The translations under genes were made by a program, and so were the position numbers. Below are positions 6,659 to 8,191 of a DNA stretch of 8,191 nucleotides, one piece after another. The notes beneath the pieces are model-generated. The model had not been told where the DNA came from, searched no databases, and saw only the letters and a program-made list of their open reading frames with translations. Every line of letters starts with the position of its first letter. Positions within the stretch are counted from its first letter, which is position 1. Origin of the DNA: an uncultured Rhodanobacteraceae bacterium (GTDB taxonomy: Bacteria > Pseudomonadota > Gammaproteobacteria > Xanthomonadales > Ahniellaceae); assembly GCA_937873105.1 (NCBI GenBank), contig CALMWD010000042.1, positions 1-8,191 on the forward strand, given 5' to 3'.

Positions 6659-8191
6659 ATGAACACCCTGCTGCGCGAACTGCGCCTTGCCCTGCGCCAA
6701 TTCGGCCTCCGCCCCGGCCTGTGGGGCGCCATCGTCGTCACGCTGGCGCTTGGCATCGGCGCGAACGCGGCGGTGTTCCATGTCTTCGAGCGGCTGATGC
6801 TGGCGGCCTTGCCGTTCCCGGAAGGCGAGCGCCTGGTCGCCGTCCACAACACCTATCCCAAGAACAACCTCGACGTGGCCGGCACCTCGGTGCCCGACTA
6901 CTTCGACCGGGTCGAGCAGGCGAAGTCGCTGGACTCGCTGGCGATGTTCAATTCGCTCGGCATGAACCTCACCGGAGACGGCGCCGCCGAGCGGGTGCGC
7001 GCGCTGCGCACGACGCCTTCCTTGTTCGACGTCTTGCGCACGCCGCCGGCGCTCGGCCGCGCCTTCAGCGCCGAGGACGCCGCGCCCGGCGGTCCGAAGG
7101 TCGTCATCCTGACGCATGCCCTGTGGCAGTCGCGCCTCAGCGGTGCCGCCGACGCGGTCGGTCGCGACCTGCAGATGGACGGCGAAACCTGGCGCGTGAT
7201 CGGCGTGATGCCGCCCGGCTTTCGCGTGCCCACCCAGGACGCCGACCTGCTGATCCCGTTCCAGATCACGCCGGAACAACGCGCCGATACCGAGCGCGGC
7301 AACGAATACTCGTCCTCGATCGGCCGCCTGGCGCCGGGCGCGACGATCGCGGGCCTGAACAGCGAGCTGGATGCCATCGTCAAGCGCAACATGCAACGCA
7401 TGCCGGCCGAGTACAGGGCCTTCTACGAGCAGAGCGGCTTCACCGGCGTCGCCCGCGACCTGCGCGAATTCGTCGTCGGCGATCTCGGCCAGACCCTGTG
7501 GACGCTGCAGCTCGCGACCCTGCTGGTGCTGCTGATCGCCTGCGCCAACGTGGCCAACCTGCTGCTGGCCCAGAACATCGCGCGGACGCGCGAATTCGCG
7601 GTGCGCAGCGCGATCGGCGCGGTGCGCGCGCACCTGGTCCGCCAGACCCTGGTCGAGACCGCGGTCGCGGCCCTGATCGGCGGCCTGCTCGGCCTGGCCG
7701 TCGCCCATGGCGTGCTGCTGGTGCTGCGCGAGTTCGCCGGCAGCGCGCTGCTGCTGGCCAACGTCGACACCGTCATGCCCTGGCGCACGCAACTGCTGAC
7801 GCTGGGTGCCGGCGTCGTGCTGGTGCCGCTGGTGTCGCTGGCGCCGCTGCTGCTGGCGACCCGCGGCGGCCAGGCAGCGGCGTTGAAGGACGGCGGTCGC
7901 GGCAACACCGGCAGCGCCGCCGCGGTGCGCATGCGCAGCGGCCTCGTCGTCGCGCAGATCGCCCTGTCCTCGGCCCTGCTGGTGACCTCGGGCCTGTTGC
8001 TGCGCAGCTACTGGAAGGTCGCGAACGAATCGCCCGGCTTCGACGCCCAGGGCGTGACCTCGGCCTTCGTCGAATTGCCGCAGAACCGCTATCCCGACGA
8101 TGCCAGCCGCGTCGCCTTCTACGACCGCGCCCTTGCCCAGGTCCGCGCCGTGCCCGGCGTCGCCGAAGCCGGCTGGGTGACCGGTCTGCCG
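6659..8191 (+). CDS. ABC transporter permease, MacB-PCD/FtsX (ADOP type), truncated at window edge
   Basis: The first 511 residues of an inner-membrane permease that would couple ATP hydrolysis to movement of its periplasmic domain. RELRLALRQ (6-14) followed by TLALGIGANAAVF (28-40) is the hallmark start of ADOP-type permeases. TM1 spans about 19-45 and the periplasmic MacB-PCD domain about 46-280, including RALRTTPSLFDVL, ALGRAF and VIGVMPPGFRVP. The first FtsX block contains TM segments near 283-307, 333-358 and 378-400, with the ANVANLLLA and REFAVRSAIGA motifs. A second repeat begins at about 426 (RSGLVVAQIALSSALLVTSGLLLRS), then SPGFDAQGV and the second periplasmic domain. Complete members are usually about 800 residues, so roughly 300 are missing. 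ATG 6659 follows GAGG (6648-6651) by 7 bases; that site overlaps the stop of the 61-codon gene. The name ADOP comes from orphan permeases, but this one has its ATPase and adaptor in the same operon. Confidence 0.95.
   Translation, partial: MNTLLRELRLALRQFGLRPGLWGAIVVTLALGIGANAAVFHVFERLMLAALPFPEGERLVAVHNTYPKNNLDVAGTSVPDYFDRVEQAKSLDSLAMFNSLGMNLTGDGAAERVRALRTTPSLFDVLRTPPALGRAFSAEDAAPGGPKVVILTHALWQSRLSGAADAVGRDLQMDGETWRVIGVMPPGFRVPTQDADLLIPFQITPEQRADTERGNEYSSSIGRLAPGATIAGLNSELDAIVKRNMQRMPAEYRAFYEQSGFTGVARDLREFVVGDLGQTLWTLQLATLLVLLIACANVANLLLAQNIARTREFAVRSAIGAVRAHLVRQTLVETAVAALIGGLLGLAVAHGVLLVLREFAGSALLLANVDTVMPWRTQLLTLGAGVVLVPLVSLAPLLLATRGGQAAALKDGGRGNTGSAAAVRMRSGLVVAQIALSSALLVTSGLLLRSYWKVANESPGFDAQGVTSAFVELPQNRYPDDASRVAFYDRALAQVRAVPGVAEAGWVTGLP

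Overview
The window is GC-rich, densely coded DNA, probably from a gammaproteobacterium of the Xanthomonadales/Lysobacterales type. The reasons are a clear exonuclease I (SbcB), a family found mainly in Gammaproteobacteria, strong G/C bias at third codon positions, and an ADOP-type permease operon of a kind I associate with that group. The order is an inference; no rRNA or other marker is present. Long open frames antisense to the real genes are common here and are composition artefacts.

Left half (1-4011, minus strand): a two-gene unit. The upstream gene (4011-1456) encodes an 851-residue cytoplasmic c-di-GMP protein with the order degenerate receiver, intact receiver, PAS, GGDEF, EAL. It is followed after 7 bases by sbcB (1448 to beyond the left edge), the single-strand-specific 3'-5' DNA exonuclease I with all DEDDh catalytic residues. 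The GAGG ribosome-binding site of sbcB overlaps the stop codon of the upstream gene, so the two are probably co-transcribed.

Centre (4012-4284): the only sizeable intergenic region, and a divergent one. It holds what looks like a complete sigma-54 control region pointing right: a perfect dyad (4170-4187, candidate enhancer-binding-protein site), an A/T-rich candidate IHF site (4225-4242), and a near-perfect -24/-12 promoter (4257-4274). The predicted transcription start falls on or within a base or two of the first start codon of the rightward operon, implying a leaderless or almost leaderless message.

Right half (4285-8191, plus strand): a tripartite-efflux-like ABC operon. It encodes a HlyD/MacA-type membrane-anchored adaptor (417 aa), a MacB/LolD-type ATPase (257 aa), an unrecognised 61-residue protein with a good ribosome-binding site, and the first 511 residues of a MacB-PCD/FtsX permease of the ADOP type that runs off the right edge. 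Between the adaptor and ATPase genes lies a 135-base spacer with two consecutive hairpins resembling a degenerate dispersed repeat. The adaptor, ATPase and permease would form a mechanotransmission-type transporter working on a periplasmic or membrane substrate, probably with an outer-membrane TolC-like partner encoded elsewhere. The sigma-54 control region suggests that an NtrC-family regulator, perhaps encoded just beyond the window, switches it on.
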